Assembly (NCBI GenBank): GCA_030762175.1
Contig: CM060842.1
Location: 70,483,501-70,547,500, forward strand
DNA: 64,000 bases
Direction: 5' to 3'
From: Metallyticus violacea
Lineage: Eukaryota; Arthropoda; Insecta; Mantodea; Metallyticidae
Positions within the stretch are counted from its first letter, which is position 1. Every line of letters begins with the position of its first letter. Made by a program: the position numbers and the translations under genes. Below are positions 1-10,771 of this stretch, piece after piece. The notes below the pieces were generated by a model, which saw only the letters and a program-made list of their open reading frames with translations, made no database searches and was not told where the DNA came from.

Positions 1-1012
1 GTTCATTGGTAGTGAAGTCACAGAAATGTTTTTGGCATTGTAAAATATTTTAACTACCAGAGATTTTAATAGAAGTACAGTTTTCAATAATCACAAACAA
101 GGTCTGCATAACTCTATTATGATGATGGCAGGCGCCAGTTGCAGATTTGCAGTCATCCTTGTGCAGATTATAAGAGATTTACAGAGAGTATAGTTGGCAA
201 TTTTTTCTTATTTATAATGTTGCATTATGAATAAGAATAAATTGCAGTGCTCAGTGTCAGTAGAGTGAAAGAGATTCAGATCTGTGGAAGAGTGAGAAAC
301 CTACATGTGTATTCAAGGATCTATAGCATTCATTCCACATATTATTGATAGGCACACTTGCAGATGAACTATTGTGAATGATATGTTTTGATTGATCTTT
401 TCCACATTCTGAGGCATTCAGCCAAAAATGAAGTGGTTCAAGTGTGAGGCTGAAAATCTTTCCACTAACTTTTCTTTTCCTTTATTTTTTCTTCATATGA
501 AAGCAACTTTAAGTTTTCTGTAGTTTTCCAAGCAGAAATTGGTGCTGCAGCTTGCTGCACACATTAACATCAACATAAGATGAAGCTTTAGACAGAATAT
601 TTCAGAGATTCATCATACAAAATACTTTGTGAAATTTACCACATAGTTTCTCCACATGTGCATATATATATATATATATTTTTTTTTCTTCAAAAGAAAT
701 GCAAAATAGTGTTTGAGAAAACTGTTGCACTAAAGAATTGCAGTGTCAGATGCTATTCTCCATTGATTTCAGCTGTTATCCTTAGAACATGAATTCAAAC
801 GAGTTTAACTAGTTAATTGGAATTTGTACAGGAAGCAAATCACATAATTGATATTAATTATCAGATGAGTGTATTTAAGAGTATTTACAAAGAGTTGTGG
901 TAAAAAGTTTGGAAAACACTACAGCATTAAGCCGTGATTGTTGGTTAAACTGTAGTAAACTTCTATTTTGATCATCTTTTAGTTATAATATAATTTAATC
1001 ACATGGACATTT

Positions 1013-1280
1013 ACCGCCATGGGTGGCTGAGATCATTAGACAAGGACTCATGTGCAGAAAGTCTGAGATTCGAGTCCCACAAGGACTGTCTTTCCTGACA
1101 TGTTTTTTCCAGCTTTTCCTCAGTCACAAATGCAAATGCTGGGGAGGTACCTTGAACTTAAGCATAGTACAATTCCTACGTAATAAAAAAATTCTTTCCC
1201 ATTTTATATTTCATCTCATATATCATCAGTGTCCACCATCTGTGATACCTCAGTAGTTAAAACAGGCATTAAACACTTCA
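1013..1280 (+). repeat. SINE-A copy (tRNA-derived)
   Basis: Starts CCGCCATGGGTGGCTGAGA, the tRNA-like head with a box A-like region, followed by a box B-like GATTCGAGTCCC. The body holds the landmarks shared by all SINE-A copies here: TTTTTTCCAGcTTTTCCTCAGTC, GGGGAGGTACC, aACTTAgGC and the 3' end CTCAGTAGTtAAAACaGGC.TTAAACAC. It is followed by a 12-G run. Diverged relative to the 48.3-kb copy; no clear target-site duplication was found. Confidence 0.85.
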
Positions 1281-1461
1281 GGGGGGGGGGGGTATTTGGA
1301 AAAGATTGGAGTTTATTGTTTTTGCAAAAATGCTTAAAAATCAATCTGCAAGTTTGTTGGAAAACAGTACAAACTTCAACTCAATTCAAGTGAATCTTAA
1401 ATTAACTGAACACACCATTGAAGATCAAAGCTAAAAATAATGTACCACTTATCTTAGAAAG

Positions 1462-1465
<4 letters not shown>

Positions 1466-1511
<46 letters not shown>
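1466..1511. repeat. (ATT)n microsatellite
   Basis: About 15 uninterrupted ATT triplets. Confidence 0.95.
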
Positions 1512-1544
1512 GGAAACATAGGCTTTTGTGGCTGAAGTAGCAGA

Positions 1545-1667
1545 TACAACTAAAGGTATCTTTAGGGCTGTTATGCCCAATTCTGCTGGAGATAAGAGTT
1601 CCAGATGTTTCGTCCACAACTGGAACTCTTATCTCCAGCAGATCACAGCATAACAACCCGGAAGATA
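1545..1667. repeat. Palindrome with perfect 23-bp hairpin
   Basis: The inner arms 1582-1604 and 1620-1642 are perfectly complementary (23 bp) with a 15-nt loop that contains GTTTCGTCC (GGACGAAAC on the other strand). Imperfect outer arms (ATCTTtaGGGcTGTTATGC against its inverse) extend the structure to about 120 bp. The GACGAAACAT element resembles the 3' part of the hammerhead-like motif seen in the Penelope remnants of this window, but no CTGANGA box is present. A remnant of a Penelope terminal repeat is the best guess. Confidence 0.6.
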
Positions 1668-1683
1668 GTTTTTTATTATTATT

Positions 1684-1721
<38 letters not shown>
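1665..1721. repeat. (ATT)n/(ATC)n microsatellite
   Basis: Short ATT run passing into about 12 ATC triplets. Confidence 0.9.
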
Positions 1722-1723
<2 letters not shown>

Positions 1724-2604
1724 ACAACTCTGCAGTGGAAAATCTAGGAATATATTCTGAGTGGAACGAACAGGATATGGAAAAAAATATTTTCAATTAT
1801 TCATTCTGTAAGGCAATATTTGTTTATTGATAAACTGGTTTTAATATTATACAAATTCTCATGGTTCTACACTTAAATTGCTACAACGTGATGTTAACTT
1901 AGTATTCTTTCTTGGTTAAGGGTGCATGGGTGATTTAATTCACACACTCTCAATCTCTTATATCAAATTCTTCATTTTTATTACTGCAATTTAATTGGTC
2001 TCCCATTTTCAAAATTCATCTATAGATCATAATTTAGGTACTTGGTCTTTCAGGCAATATCTTTTGATGTGAAATTCTACTATGTGTTGTTTAATAGGTG
2101 AAAAACTGTTTTGTGAATTTATGTTTATAACAAAACTATCAATTTGTTTATATGGTGTTCTAAGTTTAATACCAAAAAGCATATAGTAACAAGTGCCATT
2201 TTAATACATTTAATGCATTTTGCCAATTTTAATTCCATTTCTAGCTTACTTTCCAAAATAACTGATACATCTTTTCTAAATGATTGCAATTTTACTTTTA
2301 TATTATTGACTTAACTATTTATATGTCCATGATGGTTTTTTTAATTACATATGCTTTGTTCTCATTTTGCTTTCAAATAATTTTATTTATGTATAATTTT
2401 CGTATTATATAATAGTTTTATTTATGTGCATTATTTTAATAATTCGTAACCTCTTGACTGCATTATATCAATGTATATATTTATTGAAGACTGGTGGAAT
2501 GTAAGAGCAGATCTAATGCCTTACCCTGCTAGTAAAAATTAAACATTTACTCAGTCTGTTCAACTTAGCATTAATATTATCAAAACCTTGCAATGTTACA
2601 TTCT

Positions 2605-2850
2605 AGGAGTACCAACATGTGTGGCCAAGAGGCACAGACTTGTAAACAGGAGGTGTGGTGTTCGATTCCTGTCAGCCCCTTTTGATGTTTTCCATAATCC
2701 TCATCAGTGACAAATGCCAGGGAGATATCTTAAACTTATGACTGGGATACACCTTCCCAAATCCCAATTTATCATTTTATCTTGCCTCTTGTCATTGTAC
2801 ATCAACCTGTGATGTCTTCGTAATGAAAAACATTAAACACTAATAAAAAA
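2605..2850 (+). repeat. SINE-A copy, old
   Basis: Recognisable landmarks: tGTGGCCaAGaGgc head, GTTCGATTCCtGTCAG box B region, CCTCATCAGTGACAAATGCCaGGGAG, ATCATTTTATCTtG and the end GTGATGtCTTcGTAaTGAAAAaCATTAAACACT followed by an A-rich tail. Many substitutions place it among the older copies. Confidence 0.75.
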
Positions 2851-3176
2851 AATAAAGGAAGCTTCAGACCAGAGCCATTGTGTTGATCTACCGTAGCTCA
2901 GATAATTGCTCGTATTTGGTTTACAGTATTGTATGTGTGTCTTATTTTGTCATATTGATTGATATCTATGATTGGTATTTGTAGTGACAGCATTACTGAT
3001 ATTGATATGGATATATGCCTTATAGAGTGTGATCAGATTCCCTTCTTCGTCAATTGTTGCTGATGTTCCTCACATTTTGTTAATAATTTTTGTATTAGGA
3101 AACAATATAATTTCCAATGTAAATATGTTATCTGTTTTGTAGTATAAATCCAATTGGTTTTTGTTTTATATTTCAG

Positions 3177-3368
3177 GAAAAAGATTCTTGGTTCTTATCT
3201 AGATCAGCAAAGTCTGCTAAAAATGAAACTATCACACAATTCCTGCAACTCTGTCTTTTCCCACGGTGCATATTTACAGCAACAGATGCTGTTTATTGTG
3301 CCAAGTTTGTACATACAATTCATAGTCTTAAAACTGCTAACTTCTCAACGCTTCTGTGCTATGATAGA
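3177..3368 (+). CDS. THOC2: THOC2-like, first exon seen in this window (64 codons)
   Basis: Internal exon of THO complex subunit 2, the large scaffold of the nuclear THO/TREX complex that couples transcription to mRNA packaging and export. The acceptor is tatttcag and the donor is GTAAGT; the exon is 192 bp, phase 0 at both ends. It reads [20 protein letters not shown] and then [31 protein letters not shown] and [10 protein letters not shown], which I recognise as the conserved Tho2 C-terminal region of animal THOC2. The next exon continues the protein directly. Earlier exons (N-terminus and the rest of the THOC2 body) must lie upstream of the window. No stop or frameshift is seen, so the exon looks functional. 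Confidence 0.93.
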
Positions 3369-5233
3369 GTAAGTATGTGTATTACAAGATTCGCTCTTTT
3401 TAGAGTCAAATTGAGTTTGATCATACAAGCATGAAATTGTGATCAGAAGAGACATACATAAATATTTTTAAGAACTGACTAGCACCTTGCAAAACCAATT
3501 CTTTGAGCAGGAACTATTGATATAATTAAATTTGAACACGTATATTAATGTGATATTTTTATCATATAGTGCAACATTTTTTGTTTTTTCTTTTCCTGTT
3601 GGAAAGAAATTAAACATAAAGGATGCACTTTTAGCACAAAGCTGACATACTATCTTAGCAGTTCCAAAAATCTAACATTTATTACTAACAAACATAAAAG
3701 AGTGTACGAGGGTAGATCCCTAAGTTTCCAGCCTCACTGATAAGGATTATCGCCTTCACAAAATTCTTATCTGGTGTCATACCTTTTCTGTTAAGTAAAT
3801 AATTGCAGCTATAACTTCTGCTCTGCAGTGTTCAGTTGTTCAGATATAATTGCATAAGATATTGTGTGGAAGATTGTGACTAAGTTCTTTACAAAAGAAG
3901 GATTTTTTGAATGGGTCGAGAAATGTTCATGAATTATTCATGAACATTTAAACGTGAATAAGGTTAGTGCAAGATGGGTGCATAGACTTCTTTCCTCAAT
4001 CCAAAAGCAGCAATGAGTCATCTGTTGTCAGGCATTTTTGGAGCTCTGCCATGGCAACAAGAGAGAATTTCTGCAAACCATTGTTAAGGAGATAAACTAT
4101 GGTTCTCTACTATGATCCCTTGTCCAAAAGAGAATCAATGGAGTGGTATAAACCTGGCGAAACACCTCCTCTAAAGGCAAAGGTCACTCAGTCAACCAAG
4201 ATAATCATGGCCACAATCTCTTGGGACTGTGAAGGAATACTCTTCATTGACTTCCAGGAGAGGAACACCACAGTAAATGGAGAGTACTATGTTGGCCTAC
4301 TGCACAGACTATTTGCTTCCATCAAAGAGAAAAGGTGAGGAAAGCTGAGTGGTGGGTGTGTCTTCTTCAGGGCAATGAGCCTATGCACACAGCTCTTGTT
4401 GCAAAGAAAGCTGTGAAGAAATTTGGCTTCAAGGAGATTGACCATTCACTGTACAACCCAGATCTAGCTCCTAGTGACTATTTCCTCTTCTCAAAACTCA
4501 AGAAGAACCTTCAAGAAAGGAACTTTAAGCATGACGAAGAAGTGATGGATGCTGTTTATGCCCATTTGCATATAAGCTTCTGACAATTATGGGGGGGGGG
4601 GGGGATTGAAATCTAAAGGGTAACTGTATTGAAAAGTAAAATATAGTTTTTGTCTTTATCATACCTAGAAAATGTTTAGGCCAGAAACTTAAGGATCTAC
4701 CCTCATATCTTTTATGACAAAATATTACTGTCATAGTAGCATGCTTCTGTATAAAACAAATGAAGGTACATAAAAATGACTGACACCATAGCTCTATCAA
4801 CAATGACTGTGGAAAGGTTATGTATTTATAAAATAAATTGGATATAAGATTTTATGTTTCTTGGCTTTTTTTCTAAAATATTCCATCTACCTGCAAAAAA
4901 TAATTATGTATTGAGATTTGGTTTGATTTACCACACTGGAACTTCACTAGCCTTTTTTTCTTACATATTTGGAATGCACTTGCTACTTTCTCCAACTATT
5001 ATTATCTTGCTAGTGTCTCCCTCTTCTGGGAGAAACCAAAAAATCTGCAGTAGTCTCACACTTTTGGTCAAGAAATCATGAAATATATACATAAAGAAAA
5101 TTATTAAAAATTGTGGTAAATCAAATCAAATCAAATATGATCATTTAAAATAACTTCATTATTTAAAAGTTATTGTGGACACCTTGTGAATGGGATGAAT
5201 GAATGACTGTTGGTGCTTAATTTTATTTTCCAG
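3369..5233 (+). other. THOC2 intron with mariner insertion
   Basis: Contains the mariner element at 3707-4705. The flanks 3369-3704 and 4708-5233 show no recognisable feature apart from a short CAAAT repeat near 5117. Confidence 0.8.
3707..4705 (+). mobile_element. mariner-family transposon, internally deleted and inactive
   Basis: Both ends are present: CGAGGGTAGATCC at the left and GGATCTACCCTCA at the right, each with an adjacent TA (3705-3706 and 4706-4707), the target duplication of Tc1/mariner elements. The imperfect inverted repeats are about 28 bp. At 999 bp it is shorter than the usual 1.25-1.3 kb. The plus strand carries a broken transposase: SARWVHRLL (about 3970), MVLYYDPLSKRESMEWYKPG and then ILFIDFQERNTTVNGEYYV (4099-4338), and in another frame HTALVAKKAVKKFGFKEIDH and PDLAPSDYFLFSKLKKNLQ (4380-4560). 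Frameshifts, stops and loss of the second catalytic aspartate region (GNEPMHTA in place of the family's HDN.PvHTA) make it non-functional. Confidence 0.92.
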
Positions 5234-5362
5234 CTCTTCTGTGATATTACATACTCAGTAACTTCTTGCACAGAAAATGAAGCTAATAGGTATGGAAGAT
5301 TTCTTTGTGCAATGCTGGAAACAGTAATGCGGTGGCATGCTGAAAAGGCAACCTTCGAAAAG
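5234..5362 (+). CDS. THOC2: THOC2-like, second exon (43 codons)
   Basis: 129 bp, phase 0/0, acceptor ttattttccag, donor GTTAGT. It encodes [20 protein letters not shown] followed by [20 protein letters not shown] and FEK. The SCTENEA.RYGRFLC.MLETV.RWH pattern is strongly conserved in THOC2 across animals. It continues exon 1 without gap ([10 protein letters not shown] | LFCDITYS). A mariner element lies in the intron before it and a LINE 3' end starts only about 20 bp after its donor. Confidence 0.93.
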
Positions 5363-5384
5363 GTTAGTTTTATTAATTAAGTGT

Positions 5385-6365
5385 ACAGATAACAACATGG
5401 CCTGGTTCAATTCAAGTTCTACACAGGCCAATATTTAAACACATGCCAACAAAATATTTCTTTACAAACACACTGGTAAATAATTACAATATTTCTAACA
5501 TACAAGTTGCCCTGAACAAACCAAATCCAAATCAAGATCCTCTGTCTTCATAGACCATATGCATTTGTTCTTAACTCTATACAAATATTGCTCTTGATTC
5601 CTAAATTGATTTTTATCACCAACCATTTTCTTAGCTGCAATTAACTTATTAACTCCAACCATTTACCATTTATCAGTAGTTGTCTCCATTCCCTTGTTCC
5701 TAAGCACTCAAACATTTTCCACATTTCCACACCTAGGACAAAATCCATGCTCACCACTAGTTCTAAAACCCTTAATCTTCAAATTCTCAATCCAAACCAT
5801 GGCATTCCCTCTCTCTCCTGCTTATTGCACTTACTAATATATCTGTCTTTTAGCATCCTCTTTTATCTGCTGAAAAAGCATTAACGAGCTCTTCTCCCAC
5901 ATTATAGAATGTAACATTTACCCATCTGTATCCTCAAACCTCACTTTAATCTGTTTTCAGAAACCTCTCTCCAAATCACCTCTTCTTAGCCATAAATCCC
6001 CCATTCCATTTCTCCTTAACTCTTTGCCAATTTTTTGTACCCAATAACAATTACCTATCCCAGACTCTTGGAATATTAAGCATTCTTTTAACATGAAGGT
6101 TTACAACATTTGTTGTACCTGAACCTGTACTTTAACACTTCCTCCATCACACATGCTCTCACACCAATCATCTTGATTTCCAAGTATTCTCTGGCATTTG
6201 CAGCATTTGTGGGATTCCCAACCCAATCTTACAAGAACTACAAATATCTTATCTATCCATTTCCAGCTTTGCTCTATCCCCCATATTTTAATGCCATATG
6301 CATATCTGGACTCCATCAATGTCCTATAATCTTTCCAATCAGCTTGGGCACAGCAAACATGCATT
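5385..6365 (-). mobile_element. LINE-A, 3' portion (non-LTR retrotransposon), degraded
   Basis: On the minus strand a segment reads LMESRYAYGIKIWGIEQSWK, the post-RT segment typical of non-LTR retrotransposons (pattern ..YG.eiWG), followed by a degraded C-terminus and 3' UTR. Its 3' end (5385-5700 as given) is clearly homologous to 50695-51010: both share ACAGATAACAA.ATGGCCTG and about 300 bp beyond. The insertion is antisense to the host gene and starts about 20 bp after an exon donor. Several stops; not functional. Confidence 0.7.
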
Positions 6366-6369
6366 TCTT

Positions 6370-6515
6370 TATTAAGATCATTATGTGATTGAGTGGAACT
6401 AATACTCTTTTGCTCCCCTTGTTTAAATAAGTAAGACTGGTTTCACGAACCCTTTGTTTGCATCATCAGCCCATTGTCAACTAGAGAATAAACCATTATG
6501 CTGTACAGATAATCT
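6370..6515 (-). mobile_element. Penelope-like terminal-repeat remnant with hammerhead-like core
   Basis: On the minus strand the order is CTGATGATG (box at 6461-6469), a short imperfect hairpin, then GTGAAACCAGTC (GAAAC at 6440-6444). The flank matches the family at 52.0 kb: TAGTTCcACTCAATCA.A.AATGATC occurs in both. It separates the two LINE-A pieces, so it probably inserted into the LINE. No reading frame is attached. Confidence 0.6.
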
Positions 6516-6519
6516 GCTC

Positions 6520-6850
6520 TTAATTTCCCTCTCCTGCTTTAATGGAGTCCTTATTAATATAAATATTCTTTCCTTTAAGTTTCTTCGCTCTACATAAGAT
6601 CTCATGCACAATACTCTTTGTGGTGAACTGCACTACAATCACTCTTCTGTCTGCTTCTCTTCCCACCCGATGTGCATCTACAATTTTCCATCCTCATAAT
6701 TGCATCTCAAACTTGCTTTCCTCCAATTTTGCCCAATCTCCTTTCTTTTCTTCCATCCATTAAAAACCAGATTTAACTTGCGGTTTTCATTCTTCAGCCT
6801 TTCTATTTTAACTTAAATTACTCCTATTCTCCTTTTTTATTATTCCCACT
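6520..6850 (-). mobile_element. LINE ORF1-like fragment
   Basis: In minus-strand frames a segment reads roughly VVQFTTKSIVHEILCRAKKL followed by KGKNIYIN. This resembles the RRM-like portion of LINE ORF1 proteins (pattern RP..V.F....k..il...kkLKg..iyin). Probably the 5' part of the element whose 3' part lies at 5385-6365, with the EN/RT body missing. A 15-G run follows at 6870-6884. Confidence 0.5.
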
Positions 6851-7080
6851 TCATCACATATCTGTCATTGGGGGGGGGGGGGGGTTGAGTTGAACCCTGG
6901 TCCAATGGATTTGGAGGGAGAATGTTGTGGATAAGATCTTGGAGAGAATGAATGATTTAGAAGTTTTTTCAATAATAAGATAAATGTAATGACTAAGAAG
7001 TAGGTTAGTAATTTCATTTTATAGCTTTGTTACCAAAATATTTACAGAGCTGCTAATTATTACAAATTGTAAATCTTATG

Positions 7081-7237
7081 GGTTTTCCCAAAAATTATAC
7101 CATTATGGTCAAATAGAAAAATGTAATGGAAAAGCAAAAATATCACAAAAAAACTAATGGATTTTCCCAACAATTATACCATTATGGTCAAGTAGAAAAA
7201 TGTAATGGAAAAGCAAAAATATCACCAAAAACTTAAA
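7081..7237. repeat. 79-bp direct tandem duplication
   Basis: Two adjacent copies (offset 79 bp) share TTTTCCCAA.AATTATACC, ATTATGGTCAA.TAGAAAAAT and AAAGCAAAAATATCAC with only a few differences. No known element. Confidence 0.85.
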
Positions 7238-7589
7238 AAGGAGGAGGGAAGAAAAGGTAATGTGTGTGTGTGTGTGTGTATTCTGTGTGTACCAACTGGC
7301 AGCTGTGCAAGATAATCACTCCCCTTTACTACAGTTGCTGATTTAATAACCTTGTGCTGATGTTACAGCATGGTAGAATATAAGATAGCAGCATTACATC
7401 TTTGAATTAATTACTTTGTATATTGTATTTGTCTGTTAAGTATGTAAGTGACTCAGTTTACATTATTTTAATTTCAAGTGAATGAATTTCTAAAATGAAG
7501 CATATTAGTTCTGAGATTGCATCCACTAGCAATAAACTAACAAGTTACAAAAATATCAAGATGTTACACAAAGGAATTGTTGACCCCAG

Positions 7590-7740
7590 TAATCTTGGGG
7601 TAACGTGCTCATATAGGAACGTAAGATTTGTCAGCTTGATCTCAGCCAAGCTCAGTGGATTTTTCAGGGCGTAAAAATCCAGGAGGAACTTTACATTATA
7701 AGTCCCATGTCATAGATTTATGGCAGATTAAAATTTTACA
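7590..7740 (+). repeat. SINE-B relic
   Basis: Shares the central landmark of SINE-B (GTGGATTTTTCaGGGCGTAAAAATCC, split here by substitutions) and then AGTCCCaTGTCaTAgATTTAtGGCA. Head and tail are too diverged to delimit. Confidence 0.6.
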
Positions 7741-8706
7741 GACCTGAAAAAGATCTTTGGACAATATTCTATGTATTTCTCACCCAAGTAATACTTTCAT
7801 TTCCTGTTAAATGCTTACATCCTGTTACTCTGTCCTCTATGGGAAAATAAGTTTATTCAATTCTTCTAGTATAGCAACCTCCTTTGTGGGAGCCCTGTGT
7901 GCAAACATTAAATGACAGGAATCAAATTGAATCAAATTACACAAATGAATGTCCATGTTTAGTTGCTTCACATGTTGATAAAATCCACCTGTTTTGCAGT
8001 GCGTACTCATGTGATTTTTCTGTGACACATAGTGCCCAAGATGACTGTATGAGTAACATCAATTCTAAGAAGCAAAATGATGGCCAAGTAAAAGTAAAAG
8101 CAAATCTATTTCATAATTTAATGATTAATCACTATCATGATTGCCATGTTATTGTTCGTGTAATTTCTTTTATAGCACAGTATTTCATTAATTGTTTCTG
8201 ACCATGCAGGAAATTTATTCAGAGCCATATTCTCTCATTCTAAAATATCAAGAAATATGAATTGTACAAGAACAAAAACTTCTTCACAAATGATAGTGCT
8301 AGAAATAAAACCTCTTCACAAAAAGTTCACTATATATCAAATGATTAAAAAAGTAGTAATTGAGCTTTTGAAAAGTAATCCATTTTCCATGATTACTGAT
8401 GGTAATATAGCTAAACTCTGTTCTTTATTATATCTTTTTTTAATTCCCACCAAAGTCAAATATCCGCTTTTCTTTTATCATTGTTAGAGAATGACAAACA
8501 GGGAAAGAATTTTTTCTATTGTAGATAATGAATTCTTTCCTGGACATTCCTTGAGAAGATTGCATGTATATTTTTTCTGACAATTACTGTATAATGATCA
8601 GTGCAATTAAAGATATTGTTAGGGTTTAAATAAAATGTTCTAACAAGAGGAAGAGGAAATTAAGTGCAATAGCCAATATAATTATATTTAACCTTGCAAT
8701 AAAACC

Positions 8707-8739
<33 letters not shown>

Positions 8740-8740
8740 G
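8707..8740. repeat. (AAT)n microsatellite
   Basis: About 11 AAT triplets. Confidence 0.9.
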
Positions 8741-9224
8741 CCTGTATAACTTTTTGAATCTATGTAATATTCTAAATAATAAAAATACACTCAGTGAATT
8801 TACAGGAACATTTTATTTTGATGTGACGAAAATCTAGAAAACTTTTCTCTATGAGATGTATGTTGCAGAATGTCCACTCCTTATCTATGCTGCTGCACAC
8901 CACTCAGCAGGGAAAACTTTTAGTCATACCCCATTAATACACAAACATCACAGAACCCTGGTGTCTTTGTTTGCATTCGATTCCAGAGTTAAGTAAGAGT
9001 GTTATTCATGGCACTATATTTCCTTTCACATTACGTGAAAGACATTGGTATTATTTGTATCCTTTGTTAATGTTTCACCAATAAATACTGGTGAAATATG
9101 AGTTTGGGATTACTTTGTCCCCAGTGAACAAATTCAGTCTAAATAATCTGTTCAACTGTGGTTATAATGATAGAATACTGTTGAGAAGAAGCCAGGAATA
9201 TATCAAATCAATTGTTTGGAATGC

Positions 9225-9571
9225 AACAAAGTATATATTGTAAAAAACAAAAAGAAGCATTGGAACTAGGCTAAAAGAACACTGGAGAAACATCAGGTAC
9301 AATCAAATAGATAAATCAGCAGTTGCACATCACTTTTGGAGAGATAAACATGACATAGAAATGGAAGTCAAAATTATTGAAATTCATAGATACACACTTG
9401 GAGCTGAGAATATGGGGGAGGGGGATATTAAAAAATATGAAGATAAGGTTATGAACTTCGAGATCCTAACAGAAGACAAATTAATCCAAAAGTTCATAAA
9501 ATGTCCACGAAATCTACACCAAGTCCATTCAACCAACAATGAATCTGGCAGTCGACACACAGCTGATGATG
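9225..9571 (+). mobile_element. Penelope-like element 3' fragment (GIY-YIG endonuclease) with hammerhead box
   Basis: Plus-strand translation gives RLKEHWRNIRYNQIDKSAVA and HHFWRDKHDIEMEVKIIEIH, then a diverged end (KVMNFEILTEDKLIQKFIK). This is the C-terminal GIY-YIG nuclease module of Penelope-like retroelements (compare 39069-39359). Directly after the reading frame comes CTGATGATG (9563-9571) with the start of a hairpin, the usual place of the hammerhead-like motif in this window. The GAAAC half is lost: the sequence runs into a mariner remnant a few bases later. Confidence 0.8.
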
Positions 9572-9584
9572 CATGCAAAGTCTT

Positions 9585-9830
9585 TTAACAGCAGTGGATG
9601 GGAAGGTCTTCCACACCCATCATATTTGCTGGATCTCATCCCCAAAGTGAAGAGCCATTGTGGGAAACATTTTGCTAACAAAGACATTTTCATAGCATTC
9701 CAATGTTAGGTGGCTCACATTAGCAACTGGCATGCAGCAGATGATATTCAGCTCCTTCCCCATTGCTGGTAACAAACCATCGTCATACTTGGAGACTACT
9801 TCAAAGGCTGCTGAACACTATGGATTACCT
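9585..9830 (+). mobile_element. mariner-family transposase C-terminus, fragment
   Basis: Plus-strand reading gives WEGLPHPSYLLDLIPK, then KHFANKDIFIAF, ADDIQLLPHCW and VILGDYFKG. This follows the mariner pattern W..lpHPpYSPDLaPSD, HF....., lp.RW..vi...GdYF. The PD.APSD catalytic segment is mutated and frames are broken. Ends not found. Confidence 0.6.
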
Positions 9831-10510
9831 GGGAGATCCTCCTTTGGTAAATTTGCAACCCTGTGTAAGGTATTTGTGTGTAAAATAAGCCAATGTTGCC
9901 CAGTTGCCTGTGCTTTGCTTCTTCCCTATGAGGGCTCCCCCCCCCCCCCCCCATATCCAACCTTCCTTTGGTGGCTCCACTTGGCAGTAAATGCCATATA
10001 CTTTCAGACATATATCTTAGATTTTTCATGTTATCCCTTGTTTGCAAGAAAAAATTAGTTGCTATGACTTATCCCTCATAATATATTTTTAAGTGAAAAT
10101 TCCCACCATTTAAAACTACACTTAATAGAGGTGTTTGCTTCAATGTACTTGCCTTACTCCCTTCCTTCTGATGTCCATGTCTAGCCCAAGTGCATCTTCC
10201 CCATTGTTCCACGCCAACATAAATGCAAAGGGTATAATTTTTTTGATAGGCATGTAGATTTCAATAGACAGGTTATATAAAATGGAATCAGTTTACTCAG
10301 CTAGCCCATTCAATCCAAGGAGATCATTCACAATCTATTTCTTTGACTTATTGGTATAGATAAACTTAAGGCTTAATCATTAAAGCTTAAAGAGCTGTAA
10401 TACTTGAAAGAACCAGTTATTGACCACTGCAGATATACTGTGCATTCAGACTGTAAGTTAAGGTTGTTGAAGTTCTTAGGAGGTTCACAAAGTATCATTT
10501 TTTGTTTCAG

Positions 10511-10771
10511 GAATGTGCAAATTACCCAGGTTTTGTTACAAAGTTTCGAGTGAGCAACCAGTTTTCAGAAGCCAATGACCATGTGGGATATGAAAACTAT
10601 AGACATGTATGTCATAAATGGCATTACAAGATAACAAAAGCCATGGTAGTTTGTCTGGATTCTAAGGACTATGTTCAAATTCGAAACTCTCTTATTATTC
10701 TTATAAAGATCCTACCTCACTTTCCAGTTTTGGCTAAATTAAGCCAAATAATAGAAAGAAAAATAGAAAAG
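10511..10771 (+). CDS. THOC2: THOC2-like, third exon (87 codons)
   Basis: 261 bp, phase 0/0, acceptor tttgtttcag, donor GTAAGA. It starts ECANYPGFVTKFR, contains the conserved stretch YENYRHVCHKWHYKITKA and then RNSLIILIKILPHFPVLAKL, and ends SQIIERKIEK. These blocks are characteristic of the C-terminal helical part of THOC2. Upstream and downstream introns are 5.1 kb and 0.6 kb. An in-frame ATG upstream of the acceptor is intronic and not a start. Confidence 0.93.

Larger units (their letters stand above)
1..3176 (+). other. THOC2 intron (upstream part cut by window edge)
   Basis: Intron ending at the acceptor before exon 1. Recognised inside: SINE-A copies (1013-1280, 2605-2850), a perfect hairpin (1582-1642) and ATT/ATC microsatellites (1466-1511, 1665-1721). 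In 1-1012, 1725-2600 and 2860-3176 I see only AT-rich sequence without recognisable genes or repeats, apart from a short TA run near 665. Confidence 0.7.
5363..10510 (+). other. THOC2 intron, 5.1 kb, rich in element remnants
   Basis: Holds LINE-A pieces (5385-6365, 6520-6850), a Penelope remnant (6370-6515), a 79-bp tandem duplication (7081-7237), a SINE-B relic (7590-7740), a Penelope GIY-YIG fragment (9225-9571) and a mariner C-terminus (9585-9830). In 6890-7080, 7290-7590, 7745-9220 (except an AAT run at 8707) and 9960-10510 I see no recognisable feature. Confidence 0.7.
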
